A stretch of DNA of 64,000 nt from Tropicibacter oceani (GCF_029958925.1 NZ_CP124616.1:3472001-3536000); one strand, 5' to 3'. Positions 46,201 through 55,477 are shown, numbered from the stretch's first letter. Made by a program: numbers and translations. Notes: generated by a model from the sequence alone, not told the origin.

Positions 46201-46767
46201 CTAAAGCTCGAGGTCCTGAAGACACTCGTCCTTCACCCGGCGCAGAACGCACTTGGCACACTGTGCCCTAATTATCCGACGATCTTTCCAGTCTCAGGGG
46301 ATGTTCCATTGTCAGTTCTGGCTGTGCCCGCCATCCAGGATGATTTTGCCATTACTTTCCTTTTGGCCAGCCTGGGATTGGACGCCCTGCCTGTCATCGT
46401 ACTAGCACAAGCACTAATGCTGACCTCGATGTTGGCGCTTGCGTTGAATGCGGGTCTGCGGATGTCCCTCTACCCTTCGTTCCGCGGGGTGGGGCTTTTC
46501 TGTGCGGTGGCTATCGGCAACTTGGCCGTGATCCTGTTTTGCCAGTTCATTATGTCATGGTGCAACATGTTGGGACTATCGGCGGTCGTAGGTCAGCCAA
46601 TGACCTTCGTCTCTATGGGGGCGTCACACCATTTGGCATTTGCCTTACCGACCGTCGCCTTGACAGTCATGGCTGGTTTGATGTCCAATCCCGATGCCTT
46701 GCAACCTCGTGAAGAAAAGCAGCTTCACAGCCTTTCGTTGCGCAGCAATTGGGGGCCGATCTTGTAG
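43240..46767 (+). CDS. Giant SEDS (RodA/FtsW-like) peptidoglycan polymerase
   Basis: The 1175-residue multi-spanning protein is about three times the usual SEDS length. The last part has SEDS signatures: GIGGVQ709-P-S-E712AAK (family GxxxQPSE), an extracytoplasmic loop ending Q-D1034-D1035-F-A (family TDFIFA, with the invariant aspartate) and GQPMTFVSMGASHHL (residues 1118-1132, family PLPFVSYGGSS). The N-terminal 350 residues have one membrane helix (about 14-35) and two beta-rich extracytoplasmic modules with FHA-like endings (LSDGDVFKLAGQTYRV). About ten extra membrane helices lie between these and the SEDS core. It is coupled by ATGA to the PBP gene. Confidence 0.78.
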   Translation: MKNRPIPDRPPLAVRLLMATISLLFLALPYFWYCLYIDRMAALDPVSELLELAVTIPASDAPEKGHVIGLVELGQTAGGDSADERHVVVLGPPDNPRIANVSSQRLIAFSYENQSLSNIDFPLSDGDVFKLAGQTYRVEITQGHEILTLFRDNRRILDLPMVYGTRQPGLATWESQSVLIGGRVPHTPDRLDSVGGLDAMRRLASLWLQGKSAPPIIVRQDNVAESSLLIKKDKTGFQLRADRGRLVTVCPKSTTQCFQLGRQPWPIADTDRLGTLKSIILGRTRYTVAHQGDRLLLTPIDREHWLKIDQVERDGLDPERRYTSQTFSPQFKRGLPPAGVQSDPPGIFAAVWGLVTTMSLPQIFLMIAIVVSAFLRNPNAPVSVTFLACAFWLWFTAISPAVTRSIGLETAEHLLFGLAVLYLLALPVLQFVFDRGNHRAIMSPHKWTAALLGLARGPRKFKPLVFITIAVLLFWLFQNLPAAQGTAGFDQATSLFDAHIAVIALYSIAFPVLIYALLVNMAGGFFLFLFWASVTIIAGLGSVGLAQQTLGNRFALNMMLYERHLAALAMLALLVIWMSVIPPRRIVDLTKWALRKGFLGHRIRRLWIGLGVITAAGAVTVFALGKTSLTFMSATAWMLGTMASDNWPPVALAALLGLIVLAGILHQRRQIVGWLVAAQKLPSMILAIPSLVLAVLVFITPETGIGGVQPSEAAKTWLAILLALILATALERKEWMLSFEKGRSLLWLFFQFFGVAAFFAVGSYVNFDMSPIVIIVAMGLVSGVCLMTFLLLSGKPMIIRGLILLCLSMATATTGIPLYVIATVAGLLFWFTGAQQGRLKRQNSVPTLSTIRASWYRGQDTFKRSAWSDTTIWLKSKSTGALFVLLALTVAFVGAGFTIKNALPSVVDTNALRTLQAKALIELPAVPQERILSFKDASLFREPDLETGLLIIEHPDLSLQVRRSRQVIAATGCGFWDNIREYTPPVPLKLEVLKTLVLHPAQNALGTLCPNYPTIFPVSGDVPLSVLAVPAIQDDFAITFLLASLGLDALPVIVLAQALMLTSMLALALNAGLRMSLYPSFRGVGLFCAVAIGNLAVILFCQFIMSWCNMLGLSAVVGQPMTFVSMGASHHLAFALPTVALTVMAGLMSNPDALQPREEKQLHSLSLRSNWGPIL

Positions 46768-46781
46768 CAGGACGCCACACT

Positions 46782-49199
46782 TTAAAACGGCCTGCGCCGC
46801 GGGTCAGACAATCCGGTTAAAGCGCCGGCAAGGATCAACGCGATCAGCCAGCCAATCAAAATGAAAAACGCCTCAAAGAATATGGCAACCCGGCTCCAGA
46901 AGGAAAACTCCAAAGTGTCCACCTGGGTCGCACGAATGGACCATTCCCTTTCCTGCCTGAGATCCAGCAGCGGAATGACGACGTCGGCGGCATAAAGCCA
47001 TGAATTGAAAGTAGAATACTCGGGCGGCAGAAAGCGAGTACAGGCATGGTTGACCAATGCCGGATCAAAAGCCAGGATCAGGTTGTCACGCCACAAGTTT
47101 TCAACCGCGTGATTGTCAGGATCCTCCCGTAGCTGGCACAACTTTTCGTTGCTGTCTTTTTCGTCACAATGCCTTTGTTCAAGTCCTCGAAACAAGGTGT
47201 CGACCCAAACCTCGCGACCGATCTTCGAAGGGTTGACCCAGTTCTTTCGACAGACCCGCAGAATGTCGCTGGTGTGAATCCAGCCAAACATCGCCTTGTC
47301 GTCCTCGGTCAGCGGTTCGGGTAGCCGGTTGAGGTCGAAAGGTCCGCTGTGTGCGGTCGCCACCTTCGAAAAGGACTTGTCAAACCAGAATGACTCCTTC
47401 TCGGGTCCGACTGCCCCGGAAGTTTTCATTTCCTCTTCTTGCAGAAAAGAAGAACCGCTTCCCGGCCGGGGCATCTGTCGATAAATCATATCGACCTGGT
47501 GCCAGCGCGGCCCACTCGCCGTCACTTCCAGCCGATCAGGGACGATGTAACCGTTTGCCGCCAGCAATTCGTAGACGAGAATACTTGCGGTCCAGATGAC
47601 CAACAGAACACCAAGCGGCTTCAAAGGACGAATACCGCTGCTCATGGCAGCATGAACCAAAATGTTGAACACCAGCTCGATGAAACCGACGGCGTCCTTT
47701 TTGTATGTCCTCCCAAACCAGGCAACGACTGCGATGCTCACCAACACAAAAGCAGCAACAGTGGCGCTGGAACTGTTCAATCCGCAATACCACGGCTCTT
47801 GGTCAGGACCGTATTGCAGACACAACGTCGGCGTGAAACTGGCCAAAACACCAACCGAAATAAAATACGCAATAAATGTCACCGCCGCCTTTGTTTTCCA
47901 GAACCGTTGACCGAACCACAGACGAAGATCATGGCTGATCAGGGACTTTTTTTCCCGTTGCAGCACGACATCTGCGACTTTTCTTTCCCCTGCCCGGTCC
48001 AATGCTTCGGCCAGCACAAAAAGAGGCTGCTGGTGATCTGCGCGCCGTATGCTGGCAAAATGAATCCAGAAGTCGCCACGGTCCCTTGCCGGGAGTTCCC
48101 TGCGTTGTGATCTCTTTTCCGAGGCCTTGATCAATCGATCTGTAGCAAGATCGATGCGGCAATTGACGATCCCGTTTTCAGGTGCTGCCCCGTCCTCATC
48201 GGTCCCTTTTCCCGGTCGTTGCCATTTGAAAGCGTTGTCCAGCATATCACTGAAAACCAGATGCTTGATCTGGCCGCCAGTCAGATTGAAAATGGGTCGA
48301 TGCTTCACGGACAAAGGGTCGTCTGGCTTGGGCTTCTCGTTGCCAGGATCGCCGTTCGCTTTCACTGCCAAAGGCCGAAAGTTGACTCTGGACACCTTCA
48401 ATCTGCCCCCGACCACAAGGCCAGGTGCCTTCACGGCGATCACCGGCCATGACGAAACATCGACATGCTGGTCCGCGGCTAGCCCCTGATCTCCAATAGA
48501 CAGCCGGTCGGAAAAAGAGGCGTCCTCCAAAGACAAAAGCATGGCATAAAGACGACCAGACCCTTGCTTGGACATATATCCAGCCCCCTCGCTGGTGATC
48601 AGGCCCTTTGGTTTGAGGTCATGAATGTCGATGTCGCACTTTCCCTCGACCCTCGCTCCATCACAAACCAACCAGATGGCTCCATGCGGAATTTCCTGTT
48701 TCAATCCGGGATGAATAGGCATATCTGCCGCGTCCCAGAAAGTGTGTCGAACACTGAATTGAAATGCTTGCTCTATGCTGCAGGATCTAAGGTCGATCAG
48801 CAGTCTCGCGGAACTTTGACTACTTTCATCCCCCTTGTAACAGCGGTACGAGCCAAGAAGCGAAATTTTCAGGAACTTTGCCCTTAACCCTTCGAATTGC
48901 ATAGCGCAGGCATCATTCTTGAAATCCAGTTCTCCTTCCTCGTCCCAATTATTTTTGCAAGTAGCAAAGACGCAATTTTCGAATTCCACCCGTTCTGCCA
49001 GAAGGGACGTCCCCTTGACCGGCACTTCAAAAACGCATTTTCTGAATATGTAGCGCGTGGTTGGCGGCAAGCTAAGTAAACCAAGATCAATCTCGGACAG
49101 GCTTTCGTCCATTCGCAACGGTTGGCTGTCAAGCAGGAATTCGCCCGTCCGCTCGGCGACCTCAGCAGCATCCTGCACTATCTCTTTTACAGTCTTCAC
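46782..49199 (-). CDS. Multi-spanning membrane protein with N-terminal beta-solenoid-like domain
   Basis: The 805-residue protein is encoded opposite to its neighbours; its stop lies 15 nt from the SEDS stop. The N-terminal 400 residues contain repeated short strands (FRKCVFEVPVKGTSLLAERVEFENCVF) suggesting a pentapeptide-like or beta-helix fold. Four membrane helices follow at about residues 438-460, 478-497, 510-528 and 533-553, then a soluble loop and one helix near the end (about 770-795). No catalytic motif is recognised. The role in the locus is inferred only from position. Confidence 0.7.
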   Translation of the reverse strand: MKTVKEIVQDAAEVAERTGEFLLDSQPLRMDESLSEIDLGLLSLPPTTRYIFRKCVFEVPVKGTSLLAERVEFENCVFATCKNNWDEEGELDFKNDACAMQFEGLRAKFLKISLLGSYRCYKGDESSQSSARLLIDLRSCSIEQAFQFSVRHTFWDAADMPIHPGLKQEIPHGAIWLVCDGARVEGKCDIDIHDLKPKGLITSEGAGYMSKQGSGRLYAMLLSLEDASFSDRLSIGDQGLAADQHVDVSSWPVIAVKAPGLVVGGRLKVSRVNFRPLAVKANGDPGNEKPKPDDPLSVKHRPIFNLTGGQIKHLVFSDMLDNAFKWQRPGKGTDEDGAAPENGIVNCRIDLATDRLIKASEKRSQRRELPARDRGDFWIHFASIRRADHQQPLFVLAEALDRAGERKVADVVLQREKKSLISHDLRLWFGQRFWKTKAAVTFIAYFISVGVLASFTPTLCLQYGPDQEPWYCGLNSSSATVAAFVLVSIAVVAWFGRTYKKDAVGFIELVFNILVHAAMSSGIRPLKPLGVLLVIWTASILVYELLAANGYIVPDRLEVTASGPRWHQVDMIYRQMPRPGSGSSFLQEEEMKTSGAVGPEKESFWFDKSFSKVATAHSGPFDLNRLPEPLTEDDKAMFGWIHTSDILRVCRKNWVNPSKIGREVWVDTLFRGLEQRHCDEKDSNEKLCQLREDPDNHAVENLWRDNLILAFDPALVNHACTRFLPPEYSTFNSWLYAADVVIPLLDLRQEREWSIRATQVDTLEFSFWSRVAIFFEAFFILIGWLIALILAGALTGLSDPRRRPF

Positions 49200-49348
49200 T
49201 GCCCCATCAGCCTCTCACAACTGGCAAGGAAACCCAAAACCTCTTAATTTCCATACGGATACCCATGTGCTTCAGTTCCTCATAACGAATTTTTGGGCGC
49301 AGTCCGTGCAGATATGGTATCGTGTCGAACGAATGGTGGGAATCGCGC
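49200..49348. promoter_or_regulatory. Divergent promoter region
   Basis: About 150 bp separate two divergent membrane-protein genes, so promoters for both must lie here or upstream. No clear -35/-10 pair or operator repeat was identified by eye. Confidence 0.3.
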
Positions 49349-52267
49349 ATGTTCAGACCTGGAACCTTGGATCGATATTCAACAGCAATACTGATCACCA
49401 TATCGGTTGTCATGATTGTGTCCATTTATTTATTCAGAAGCTCACTTGGGGATAAACCAGCCGAGTTTTTCCCTCAGGTCATAGGGCTTTTTGTAATCTG
49501 TGTCGGGGCTTTCTTCCTTGGTCGCCGCATGTTGTCCGATCAAGCCATGAAATCCGGCGGATCCGATGGTACTCTTGCATGGATTCTTGTCGGGGCCGTA
49601 ACGCTTTCAGCCGTTTCTTTTTCCACAACAATGTTCGGCATGGCAGACTTCGCCTCTCAGCAGAACAGCAGCTTTGGAGAATATATGGTCGGCTGGTTTA
49701 TCAGCCTTGGGACGACTTTCGGAATTCAGATCATCATGCTGTATATCGCCTTGAAACTGGGCGAACAACTGGTGCGCCTCAGACCCACTTATGACGACCG
49801 TTTCCAGTTCGGAATCACCGGAGTAAAGAAAAGAGACGCCATAGGTTGGGGCAAGGCGACCATGATCGGCTTCGCGATGCTTCTCATGGGCGTTGCCTTC
49901 ATGGTTTTTCTCCAGATTTCGATTGCCGACATCGGATCGTTCTTCATGGACCTTGCTGTCGGCGGCGATATCGCACCGCGGTGGGTTGGTCTTTTGCCAC
50001 TCTCTCTTGCCATTCTGGCATTGATCGCAGTAGGCGTGATCAGGAACCTCTGGGGATTTGTCACCACCGGTTTCCTGCTTGCCGTATACGCGGTGACTCT
50101 GTTCATCTCCTCTCTTTTTTCCTTCGACAGTTATTACAAGCTGGTGCAGGACGACGAAGATATTGCTCAGCGCCGCGCTTCGATTATCGAGGAGATAACC
50201 ATCGGCATGCTGAACGACGCAGGCCGCTCCCTTGGTGACGCGCCTCTGGCCTTGCTGGAAACCCCGGAAAACCGTTCCGCCTTGCGTGAAGCCGAGTTGG
50301 CAGTGGACACCTTGCAAGCAGAACGTGACACCGTGTCAGCGCAGTTGCTACAGCAGCAAACCGCCGGCGCAACGGCCGCGAAAACCCGTCGTGACGCCCT
50401 AAACGACGCGCTGGCAGAGTTGGACCAGGAAGAAGCAGACGAAATCAAGAAAGTCACCAACCGAAGCACCGCCGGTGTCGCAATCGCGCAGGATATACGC
50501 TCACTCGAACCACAGATTACCGGGCTGACGGCGCAGAGCGACGAGATCACCACCGAGCTACAAGCCAAGCGTGATGAAATCGCCGTTTTGGATGCCAAAT
50601 TAAAATGTGAAGAGACCGGTTTCAAAGGCCCGCCGCATTGCGAACAGTCATCGGGTGTTGCAAACCCCCCGAACTTTGACCCGGCGACCCGGCCGGGCAC
50701 AGTGTCAGGCCAACTTTTTCTTAGCAAGGCCAAAGTTGCCGGGGAAATCCAACAACTGGAAGCGCAACTTGCAACCACCGCCGCCGAACTTGTAGCGCTT
50801 GGCGAACAAAAAACGGCGTTGGAAATTTCCTTGCAACTGGCGCAACAGGCCGTCGATGTCGACGCGCAGGGAAATTCCGCTGCCCTACAGGAAATCACTG
50901 AGATCAAGCAGCGTTTCGACACCGAGCGTGAAGCGCTACGAGCTCGTTTTTCACTGGATGGCGGTGCTTCTTCGTTGGGGGCGGCAGGCCCAGCATCGTT
51001 GGATGAACTGGTATCCCGACTGACAAGCTTCAGGAACGATCCCAACAATGACACGCTGGCGGCATGGACCGCCGAATGCAACGCAGTGCGGCAATCACTG
51101 GTTCGTGCAAATGCGGAACTGGCCGCCTCGCTGAATTGCCAACCGCCACGATTGTCCAGCATTGCGCAACGCGGTACTGACATAGCCGCCGCAAAGGCGC
51201 TCTTTGTGGAAAGTGGGTGCACAACCACAGCGGATACGGGAGCGGCTCCGCGCTCGGCGCCCCCAAACCAGACCGAACTGCGCCTTTTGACTGGAAAGAC
51301 CCGGAGTTGTCTTAACATCGCGAACCGAGGTCAAGATGACGTGCGTCAGATGATCTCAGACCTGACAGAACTGGAAAGCGTCTATCTGAGCGACGAAACC
51401 GATATTCGCCGCTCTGTCGCAGACTTTCGCCGCGGGGCGGACAATGCCAAAGGTGCCGCCATTGGCGCGATTACGATCGACATGCTGATCCTCGTTGTCG
51501 GTTTTCTCGCGGCGCTAAGCGCGAACTCCTCGCTTTACGGCAACCCGCTGAAACCGATGCCGGACGAAGTCCAAGCCTCCATATGCGCCTTTGCCCGCAA
51601 TTTTTCCGGGGACGGGACGGTTGAAACCGGACTGCGACGATTCTTACGCTACGTAGAAGCGCGGCGGCTGGACACGAAGACCAGTCAAACCGAAGGTGAG
51701 CTGCACGAAGCCCTGTTTCGCAATACATTGAACCGCGAAACCATCAGGCCGGAAGACAAGGACCTGGTGAATGCGATCATGACGGCAATTCCCCTAGGCT
51801 ACCTGAAGGAAGTAAGCTTTGTGCCGCCACGCGGCTCGAACGCCGAAAAGGGAATGCGTGAAGGCATCAGCCAATCAGTGATAAAGATGATGTACGAAAT
51901 CGCTTTCAAAGGTCCCGCTGCATCACCGTCCGGCGCGATTGGTGCACAAATCACCGACATGGAAGAGTCGCACCGCTTGCGCGAGGAGGAACAAGAAGAG
52001 AAGGCCATGTTCGAAGAAGTTCGGCGGCGCCTTTACCTTGGGCAAGCCAATCCGTCTTCTACCGTCAACACCGACGCTCCTCCCCCCAACTTTGGGGCGC
52101 CGAAACCGGCGCACAATCACGATCCTGCCCCGGCTGCACCGATCAACGCCGAAAGCCCCACCTCAGCCGAGCCATCATCCGCTGAAAGCCAAACGGAGGC
52201 CGCGCCTTCCGACCCGATGGAGGCCGATCACCTGCGAACCCCGCCAAAGCACCGTTCTGGCGGATAG
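49349..52267 (+). CDS. Large membrane protein with coiled-coil domain
   Basis: The 972-residue protein has about seven N-terminal membrane helices (roughly residues 12-30, 40-58, 76-95, 116-137, 170-195, 212-231, 236-257). A long coiled-coil region follows (about 285-570, for example LREAELAVDTLQAERDTVSAQLLQQ), then a cysteine-containing segment, one more helix near residues 700-722 and a proline/alanine-rich tail. This is the architecture of an envelope-spanning scaffold. I prefer ATG 49349 over the in-frame GTG at 49322. No known family is recognised. Confidence 0.72.
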   Translation: MFRPGTLDRYSTAILITISVVMIVSIYLFRSSLGDKPAEFFPQVIGLFVICVGAFFLGRRMLSDQAMKSGGSDGTLAWILVGAVTLSAVSFSTTMFGMADFASQQNSSFGEYMVGWFISLGTTFGIQIIMLYIALKLGEQLVRLRPTYDDRFQFGITGVKKRDAIGWGKATMIGFAMLLMGVAFMVFLQISIADIGSFFMDLAVGGDIAPRWVGLLPLSLAILALIAVGVIRNLWGFVTTGFLLAVYAVTLFISSLFSFDSYYKLVQDDEDIAQRRASIIEEITIGMLNDAGRSLGDAPLALLETPENRSALREAELAVDTLQAERDTVSAQLLQQQTAGATAAKTRRDALNDALAELDQEEADEIKKVTNRSTAGVAIAQDIRSLEPQITGLTAQSDEITTELQAKRDEIAVLDAKLKCEETGFKGPPHCEQSSGVANPPNFDPATRPGTVSGQLFLSKAKVAGEIQQLEAQLATTAAELVALGEQKTALEISLQLAQQAVDVDAQGNSAALQEITEIKQRFDTEREALRARFSLDGGASSLGAAGPASLDELVSRLTSFRNDPNNDTLAAWTAECNAVRQSLVRANAELAASLNCQPPRLSSIAQRGTDIAAAKALFVESGCTTTADTGAAPRSAPPNQTELRLLTGKTRSCLNIANRGQDDVRQMISDLTELESVYLSDETDIRRSVADFRRGADNAKGAAIGAITIDMLILVVGFLAALSANSSLYGNPLKPMPDEVQASICAFARNFSGDGTVETGLRRFLRYVEARRLDTKTSQTEGELHEALFRNTLNRETIRPEDKDLVNAIMTAIPLGYLKEVSFVPPRGSNAEKGMREGISQSVIKMMYEIAFKGPAASPSGAIGAQITDMEESHRLREEEQEEKAMFEEVRRRLYLGQANPSSTVNTDAPPPNFGAPKPAHNHDPAPAAPINAESPTSAEPSSAESQTEAAPSDPMEADHLRTPPKHRSGG

Positions 52268-52415
52268 CGACGGCATTTACCGCTTTAGATGTTGCAAAAA
52301 TGTTGATGCCGCAGTGTTTCCGAAGCTGCTGCGCTGCTCAATTGTTCTAATGGCCGACATGCGCGCGCATATAACCTAGACGGAGTATCGAAATGGTGGA
52401 AAGACGCTTGTCAGA
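52268..52415. other. Spacer with 12-bp palindrome
   Basis: The 148-bp spacer holds a perfect palindrome ATGCGCGCGCAT at 52359-52370, about 45 nt before the next start. It could be an operator or a chance GC run. Nothing else is seen. Confidence 0.25.
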
Positions 52416-55361
52416 ATGGCTGATCGGGGAAAAGGCAACAGCAATAGCGCTTTCTTCGAATTAGTCGAAAACCTCATCGTTTTATGGGACCGGGACGATT
52501 TCCGCACCAACCCCATATTGAAATTGATCGTTGACCAAGTCAGCTTTCTTACCCCCAACGCCCCGACAGGACCCATTTCAGACCGGACGGCAGGGATCGA
52601 TCTGTTCGAGATACGAGACAAGGAAAACAACTTCCTTGGCTGCGCCAGCCAGCTTCCTGACAGCTCGATCTGTGAGATCGTTTTTTGTACAATCAATGAC
52701 CTCGAGGCGAAACAGGAACTGTACTGCGTGCCGCTGGGAGACCTTGCCGGTGCTGAGCCGGTTACAGTCCACTTGGACCCCCAATCGGAGGACCATACCG
52801 ATCTGTGTCTCGTTTTCGCCGATCCTCCTCCGACACTGCCTTCGTCTGACCTCAAGTTCAGGTCTATTCCGATCAATGCTGCCACCGCAATCTCTGACCT
52901 TGCCGCGCAGCAAAAACCATTGCCACGAATGTTCTACACGAAGGCGTCTGACGCAGGAAAACGCCTGATACGGATCGGCGAAACAAAAACACTGGATCCA
53001 GCAGTAGAGCTGAATTCAAACATCGACCTGTCCAATCCTGATGACCGGACTGCCCCAGAGAAGGGCAAGTCGGATCGCTCGAAGACCTTCCTGTCGATAG
53101 AGATCGAACCGCACGAACGCGGTCGCTTTGGAGCGGAGCACAAGACAGACCGGGAAGGCAACATTCGCAAGGCGAATACCGAACAAAGATGGCTGATCCA
53201 CCTCAAGCACTTTGACACGCCGGTAGAGGCGACAAGCTTTGCCCCGCCCACAAAGGACATTGCCAGAAAAATCGCCCACTCGACGCTAGGCATTGGGATT
53301 GCCCATTTTCATTTGCGCCGCTGGCTTGCCGGCCACCCAGAACTGAAAAGTCTAAGCCGTCACACGCCGTTCAGTCAGGCCACCACCGATGACACCACCA
53401 TTCACAGCCTGTTTTCGGTCATCGGCCTGTTTTCAGAACGACTGGCGTCCTGGGCCCTTGCCTTGATGCAAAACCAGGCCATTCAGGGAGACCCCGACTT
53501 CCTGCCGCCCGAGGTCACCAGCCAACTTGCAATGGAAATCCTACGATATCGCGATATCTACGAATTATTCAGAGGCAGGTTGCGCAAAAGGTTTCAGGAG
53601 AATGGAATAACCTGGGAGAAATACGCGGCAGGAATGGTTCTGAGAAGCTTTTTCCTTCTCGAGGTAAAAACGCCAGCGCAAAAGGAATCGTTCGAAAACT
53701 ACCAGATGGCCATCGCTACCCGCATCGTCGAAGCGGTGCTTGAATCAAAGCCATTCTTGCGCGATTTACGACTGGACACCCTTTCCATGACACCAGATCA
53801 TTTCGATGTCTTCCACCTGTTTTCAGTGGCAGACCGAGAGGTGCCAGTAGATCTGGTCACACCGAATGCGGTCATCGAATTGGGGACGCAAGCCTTTGTG
53901 AACCTTGGAGCAACGCACCACTTTATCGGAGACGACGACAACAGTGCGCGACAAACACTTGCGCCGCTTTTCGAGCTCGCCGCCCATAGGGTGAGCATGG
54001 CGATCCAAACCCAGAAAATGATGGAAAAAATGCAAACCGGGACCCGGCAGCCAAACGTCGCTGGCCCAAGCGGTCCGGCGCCGAAAGCACTTGGTTCGCA
54101 GTTGTTTCCGTATCACCGCCGTGCGATCGCAAATCCTCACATCGGTGCCTTGGTAAGTTCCCCTCAGGCAACTAAGGGCCAGTCGCTGAGAATGGCAACG
54201 GACTGGCGTGTCCCGAACAATGGCCAGACGTTTCTGGATGGTTCGATACATGGTTTCCGCGTCTCGGATAAGACAGTCGCACTCGATCCAGCGCATTGGT
54301 GGTCCGCAAAAAGTCTTGAAGCAGCCGATAACGCACTGCACCCGGGGCCATTCAGCGACGCAGAAAAAATGAACGTCGTCCTGTCTCTTGATCCGGGCGA
54401 CCTGAACCGACGGGGTGGCGCCATGTGGGCCAAGCCGTCGCGTGGCGATGGTTTCCCCTTTGCAATTGTCGGGCTGGACGAAGCGGTCATCTCACAGATC
54501 CGCGACCTGCGTCGCAAGATGACTGGAAATGGTCACTCGGCGGCCCAAAACATCGTCATTGACGCACTGAAAAAAACTTTTATCCCAAGTAGCGACCTTG
54601 TTCGCTACTTTTGGGAATTTAAAGCACAGCACAAAGAAATCCGCAATTTTCTGATCTCGCCATCAGGGCAGAACTACCAGAGTATCCTGGATGCTTTAGG
54701 CAGCAAGACGCCGCAAGAAGCGTTGAGCTTTGCAAAGTCTCTAGAGAAATATGTCCGGGTTTTGACAGGCGATCTTGCGCTGATCGAGCCTGAAAATGTT
54801 CCCCGTCTCAAAGCGCTGTTCAATACCCAATTGAATCAACCGCTCCCCAGCGCACTGACGGGGTTCTTGGGTTCGTCTCCATTCCACACCAACTGGGTCG
54901 CGCTGATCAACATCGCAGCAGTGCAACTTGTGGTTCTTAACCATCACATCAAGGAAGCTTCCGGTACAGACGACCGGTCCGTCATCATTATGGCCCCGCT
55001 TTTGTACAATGGCAAAAATACGGAACTAGCAGAGCCGATCGATCTGCAAGCTTTGAAAGTCATTTTTGATCGAATAGCAAAAGCGGGACTATCAGCGGCA
55101 GAAACGGCCGATCTTAGGGCTAATCCTGGCACGGCAGTCGAAACACTTGAACTGGTGTGGCTATCAGCACTCGGGATCAGTCCAAACGACGCAAAGGGGA
55201 AATTATTTCGTCGTTTTATTCGAGCCTTGTTCGAAGAAACCCGTTTTACAGCTAAACATTCCGGAAAGGCGCCGGCGGCGTTCTGGAGCGATGTCATCGA
55301 CATTTTCAATGAAGAGGAAGACGCTAGTTTCAAAACGGCCCTGGTCGCCTTCTTGAAATAG
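52416..55361 (+). CDS. Large uncharacterised soluble protein
   Basis: The 981-residue protein has no signal peptide or membrane helix. The N-terminal 270 residues are beta-rich and the rest largely helical (IARKIAHSTLGIGIAHFHLRRWLAG, NFLISPSGQNYQSILDALG). No nucleotide-binding or catalytic motif was found. It is the last gene of the large locus, directly before the second IS copy, and has the same composition as the other locus genes. The function is unknown. Confidence 0.7.
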   Translation: MADRGKGNSNSAFFELVENLIVLWDRDDFRTNPILKLIVDQVSFLTPNAPTGPISDRTAGIDLFEIRDKENNFLGCASQLPDSSICEIVFCTINDLEAKQELYCVPLGDLAGAEPVTVHLDPQSEDHTDLCLVFADPPPTLPSSDLKFRSIPINAATAISDLAAQQKPLPRMFYTKASDAGKRLIRIGETKTLDPAVELNSNIDLSNPDDRTAPEKGKSDRSKTFLSIEIEPHERGRFGAEHKTDREGNIRKANTEQRWLIHLKHFDTPVEATSFAPPTKDIARKIAHSTLGIGIAHFHLRRWLAGHPELKSLSRHTPFSQATTDDTTIHSLFSVIGLFSERLASWALALMQNQAIQGDPDFLPPEVTSQLAMEILRYRDIYELFRGRLRKRFQENGITWEKYAAGMVLRSFFLLEVKTPAQKESFENYQMAIATRIVEAVLESKPFLRDLRLDTLSMTPDHFDVFHLFSVADREVPVDLVTPNAVIELGTQAFVNLGATHHFIGDDDNSARQTLAPLFELAAHRVSMAIQTQKMMEKMQTGTRQPNVAGPSGPAPKALGSQLFPYHRRAIANPHIGALVSSPQATKGQSLRMATDWRVPNNGQTFLDGSIHGFRVSDKTVALDPAHWWSAKSLEAADNALHPGPFSDAEKMNVVLSLDPGDLNRRGGAMWAKPSRGDGFPFAIVGLDEAVISQIRDLRRKMTGNGHSAAQNIVIDALKKTFIPSSDLVRYFWEFKAQHKEIRNFLISPSGQNYQSILDALGSKTPQEALSFAKSLEKYVRVLTGDLALIEPENVPRLKALFNTQLNQPLPSALTGFLGSSPFHTNWVALINIAAVQLVVLNHHIKEASGTDDRSVIIMAPLLYNGKNTELAEPIDLQALKVIFDRIAKAGLSAAETADLRANPGTAVETLELVWLSALGISPNDAKGKLFRRFIRALFEETRFTAKHSGKAPAAFWSDVIDIFNEEEDASFKTALVAFLK

Positions 55362-55477
55362 CTTAACAGGCACCTTGCTTTACGCTAAGCGCGGTCTCTG
55401 CCACACGTTTCCGTTGATGTCTTCGGCTGCAAGGTGTTCCCCATCTCATGATGAGGAGTGCGTTTCGCAATGTGCGC

